From Nannochloropsis oceanica (lineage: Eukaryota > Sar > Eustigmatophyceae > Eustigmatales > Monodopsidaceae), in assembly GCA_004519485.1 (NCBI GenBank), contig CP038107.1, positions 682,001-746,000 of the forward strand: a stretch of DNA of 64,000 nt. Reading direction: 5' to 3'. Both the position numbers and the translations under genes were made by a program. Shown one piece after another: positions 61,876-64,000 of the stretch. The notes beneath the pieces were generated by a model, which made no database searches, was not told where the DNA came from, and saw nothing but the letters and a program-made list of their open reading frames with translations. The number at the start of each line of letters is the position of its first letter. Position 1 is the stretch's first letter.

Positions 61876-63999
61876 CTACGCTACTGCCAATGGCACTTCC
61901 CCCTCCGCTGCATTTACAGGCAGACCAATCGACGCTACCGCCTGTCCCCCTTCTCCGTCCCCGTCTCCAACTACTTTTATTTCTCCCTCTCCTTCTCTTT
62001 CTCCTTTTCCCTTCACTTTCTCGCCCCCTTCCCCCCCGATCCCCAACGCCTGCATAGATGCCAGCAATAACCCTTCCTCATCCTCCATGGTTTGCTTCCT
62101 CATGGGCGGATCAGGAGCCTCCTCACATATTCTGGCCAACAGCCCTCCTCCTTTCCCCCCGCCGTGTTCCCTACTCCCTTCCTCCACACACAATGCATAC
62201 GCCCTTGCGAACTCCTGCCGGATGTGCCGATGCTTTCCTTCCTTCAAAAAATGCGTTACGTTATACCACGTCTCAAACGGATCTTCGACGGCCAACCTGG
62301 AATTCACCGCCCACCCATCCTCCTCCGCCTTCTCCTCCTTCCTCAGCAACCCCCCCATCCTCACACTAAGCACATGTTCTCGGTAGTCAAATTCCCAAGT
62401 GTAATACTGGAAAAACGTCACCAGCAACGCCCCCACCGATGCCTCATTTCTCTTCGCATATTGCTTCAACAACTCTGCTCCCCCTCCTTCCCTTTCTCTG
62501 TCCTCTGTGTAAAAATATGTGTCAACTTCTACCCCCTCCAAGGGGTGCTTTACCAGCACATGGGGCAAATGCCTTCGTCCTCTCAGCAATTCCCGTCTAT
62601 CCACCTCCCTCCCTCCCCAATCAGGGGGCAACAACTGCAAATTTGGCACAACCGGCACCGGCTCTAGTCCGTCTCTTCCTCCCTTACCCCCACCCCCAAC
62701 GCCCGCCGCAGCACTCTGCAGAAAATGCAGTACCATCAATATGTACGCGTACGACGATAACGTCCCTCCACTTGCATTGTTTATCTTCCGGGCACGGGCC
62801 CAATGCTTCACTGTATATGCCAAAGCCCGAACGCGGGGATCGATGCGACTGTACTGGTGAAGTAACTGGGTGTTTCTCAATGCCAGGGGATTCTCCACGG
62901 AGATGTCGCAATCCAAGCCGGTCTTGGGGTCCGTGAAGAGCACAATCGGGATTCGTGCCGTCGGCCTCGGAACCACGTCCTCCATCCCTTCCTCCTCCAA
63001 CAAGGCCGCCAGCGCCTCAATCATGTCCCCTGCTCCTGCTGCACCTCCTGCTCTTGCTCCTCCCTCTCCTCCTTCTCCAACGTTTGGAAACGTGACACAC
63101 ATATCCAGATCCGCCGCGTCGTTTCCGAAATTATTGGCACTCGACCCAAACACACGTAAGCGAGTACCTGGCGGAAATATTTCGTCACCGAGAGAAGGGA
63201 GCAACGCCTCAATCCTCTGCCTCACTTCCTCTCGGGTTTGGAAAAAAGTGGCGGAAGGGTAAAGGGCGGGAAGGAGGGCATTCATTTCCACAGTCAGAGC
63301 TTCAATCACGGAGGGAGGGATGGCATCAAGAGGGGTGGGAATAAAATCCACCTGCCACTGCTCAAGGTAATGCGCGTGCTTGGCCGCCGGAGAGGGGAAA
63401 AATTCTTCATTGAATGGACACCAGAGTGCTTCTGCTCCCAGGAGGAACGCCCGTTGACCGGCATCAAGACACGAAAACACAAATCGATTCCCTAACGCCG
63501 CCTGCAACACTGAGGCCACCCCTGCTATGATTGGATATCGACTCCTCGTCTTCTCTCCTTCCTTCCCCTCTTCCTCCCCACCCTCTTTGATTTGCTTCAC
63601 CGACCACTGCAGGCATGTCCACAGCAAGGTGTGAAATTGCCTCCCTGGCTGCATGGGCCGTAATTCCTTTAGCAACACCCCCAGCTGTGACAAACCCGCC
63701 ACGACCGTCTTCCTCTCCCTTAACTGAGTGGAAATCAACCGTAAATTCCCCTCCACGTCCCTCCCCTGCACCTCCACAACAAAAGCATGGGATGTGCCAT
63801 GGGTAGCGGCGGGGTCTCCACCATCAAACATTCTGAAAACAAAAACACCTGCTGACCGGGGAGCGTAGAATGTCAGCGTGCCTTTGGCGGAGGAAGGGCT
63901 GGAGAGGGGGCCCGAAGGAGGAGGAGGGGGAGAGGGTTTGATGACAATGGTTTTGCTGATGACGGCGTTGGTGTTGCTTGCTACCCCCAGCCGAAACAA
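61876..63999 (-). CDS. Terminal uridylyl/adenylyl transferase (non-canonical poly(A) polymerase), 5' end outside window
   Basis: RNA nucleotidyltransferase of the TUT/Cid1/non-canonical PAP group. Open to the right edge, so the N-terminus is missing. Catalytic core: RVFGSSANNFGNDAADLDMC, with the GS motif and two metal-binding Asp, and the third Asp in GLDCDISVENPLAL. Then HWARARKINNASGG and SSYAYILMVLHFLQ, and the PAP-associated region EASVGALLVTFFQYYTWEFD and AVEDPFETWYNVTHFL. Upstream is a beta-rich segment (GTLTFYAPRSAGVFVFRMFD) that may be a SKICH- or Ig-like domain, unusual in this family. The C-terminal ~80 residues are Lys/Glu/Gly-rich. U versus A preference cannot be read here. Confidence 0.88.
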   Translation of the reverse strand: MFRLGVASNTNAVISKTIVIKPSPPPPPSGPLSSPSSAKGTLTFYAPRSAGVFVFRMFDGGDPAATHGTSHAFVVEVQGRDVEGNLRLISTQLRERKTVVAGLSQLGVLLKELRPMQPGRQFHTLLWTCLQWSVKQIKEGGEEEGKEGEKTRSRYPIIAGVASVLQAALGNRFVFSCLDAGQRAFLLGAEALWCPFNEEFFPSPAAKHAHYLEQWQVDFIPTPLDAIPPSVIEALTVEMNALLPALYPSATFFQTREEVRQRIEALLPSLGDEIFPPGTRLRVFGSSANNFGNDAADLDMCVTFPNVGEGGEGGARAGGAAGAGDMIEALAALLEEEGMEDVVPRPTARIPIVLFTDPKTGLDCDISVENPLALRNTQLLHQYSRIDPRVRALAYTVKHWARARKINNASGGTLSSYAYILMVLHFLQSAAAGVGGGGKGGRDGLEPVPVVPNLQLLPPDWGGREVDRRELLRGRRHLPHVLVKHPLEGVEVDTYFYTEDREREGGGAELLKQYAKRNEASVGALLVTFFQYYTWEFDYREHVLSVRMGGLLRKEEKAEEDGWAVNSRLAVEDPFETWYNVTHFLKEGKHRHIRQEFARAYALCVEEGSREHGGGKGGGLLARICEEAPDPPMRKQTMEDEEGLLLASMQALGIGGEGGEKVKGKGEREGEGEIKVVGDGDGEGGQAVASIGLPVNAAEGEVPLAVA

Positions 64000-64000
64000 G

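Overview
The window is nuclear DNA from a compact eukaryotic genome, most likely a stramenopile alga and quite possibly a eustigmatophyte of the Nannochloropsis/Microchloropsis type. This is an inference. Genes lie close together on both strands. Introns are few, of GT-AG type and mostly 57-420 nt long. Two proteins start with a signal peptide followed by a Phe-containing cleavage site, the bipartite targeting pattern of secondary red plastids. Tetranucleotide GGGA tracts run through exons and introns. No rRNA, tRNA, CRISPR array, complete transposon or viral element was recognised.

Layout. 1-8.7 kb: 3' end of an ARMT1/DUF89 gene, RRP15 (-), an intronless P5A ATPase (+) and an SLC25A34/35-type carrier (+). 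8.7-12.5 kb is the most accessory-looking part: a 220-nt-spaced direct repeat, a relic of a TnpB/Fanzor nuclease C-terminus, and an intronless gene with two tandem metallopeptidase-like domains, the second with every putative active-site residue replaced. 12.9-20.8 kb: a protein with PP1-docking-like motifs (-), a six-exon ribokinase (+), an NPEPL1-type M17 aminopeptidase (+) and a bZIP-PAS-like regulator (-) with a ten-base first coding exon. 21.8-33.3 kb: an RMD1/DUF155 protein (-), neurochondrin (+), an FMRP-like KH protein (-) and a PTGES2-like thioredoxin-fold protein (+). 34-42 kb: an ethanolamine/choline phosphotransferase (+), a probable thylakoid-lumen protein (-), HflX (+), a FabG4-type ketoreductase (-) and a plastid-addressed SAM-carrier-like protein (+). 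43-51 kb: a small unknown gene (+), SAYSD1-like (-), a tentative membrane protein (-), VTC4 (+) and PCH2/TRIP13 (-). 51.8-64 kb: a very large C2CD3-like gene (-), an SR-rich/NTF2-like fusion (+) and the 3' part of a terminal nucleotidyltransferase gene (-).

The genes do not form one pathway. Themes are ER membrane biology (P5A ATPase, SAYSD1, EPT/CPT), phosphate and lipid metabolism (VTC4, EPT, FabG4), RNA biology (RRP15, FMRP-like KH, SR-NTF2, TUTase, HflX) and centriole/meiosis proteins (C2CD3, PCH2). Many pairs are divergent, with 45-900 bp between start codons. Exon structures were worked out by reading splice sites by eye and matching remembered family patterns; no alignment or database search was run.
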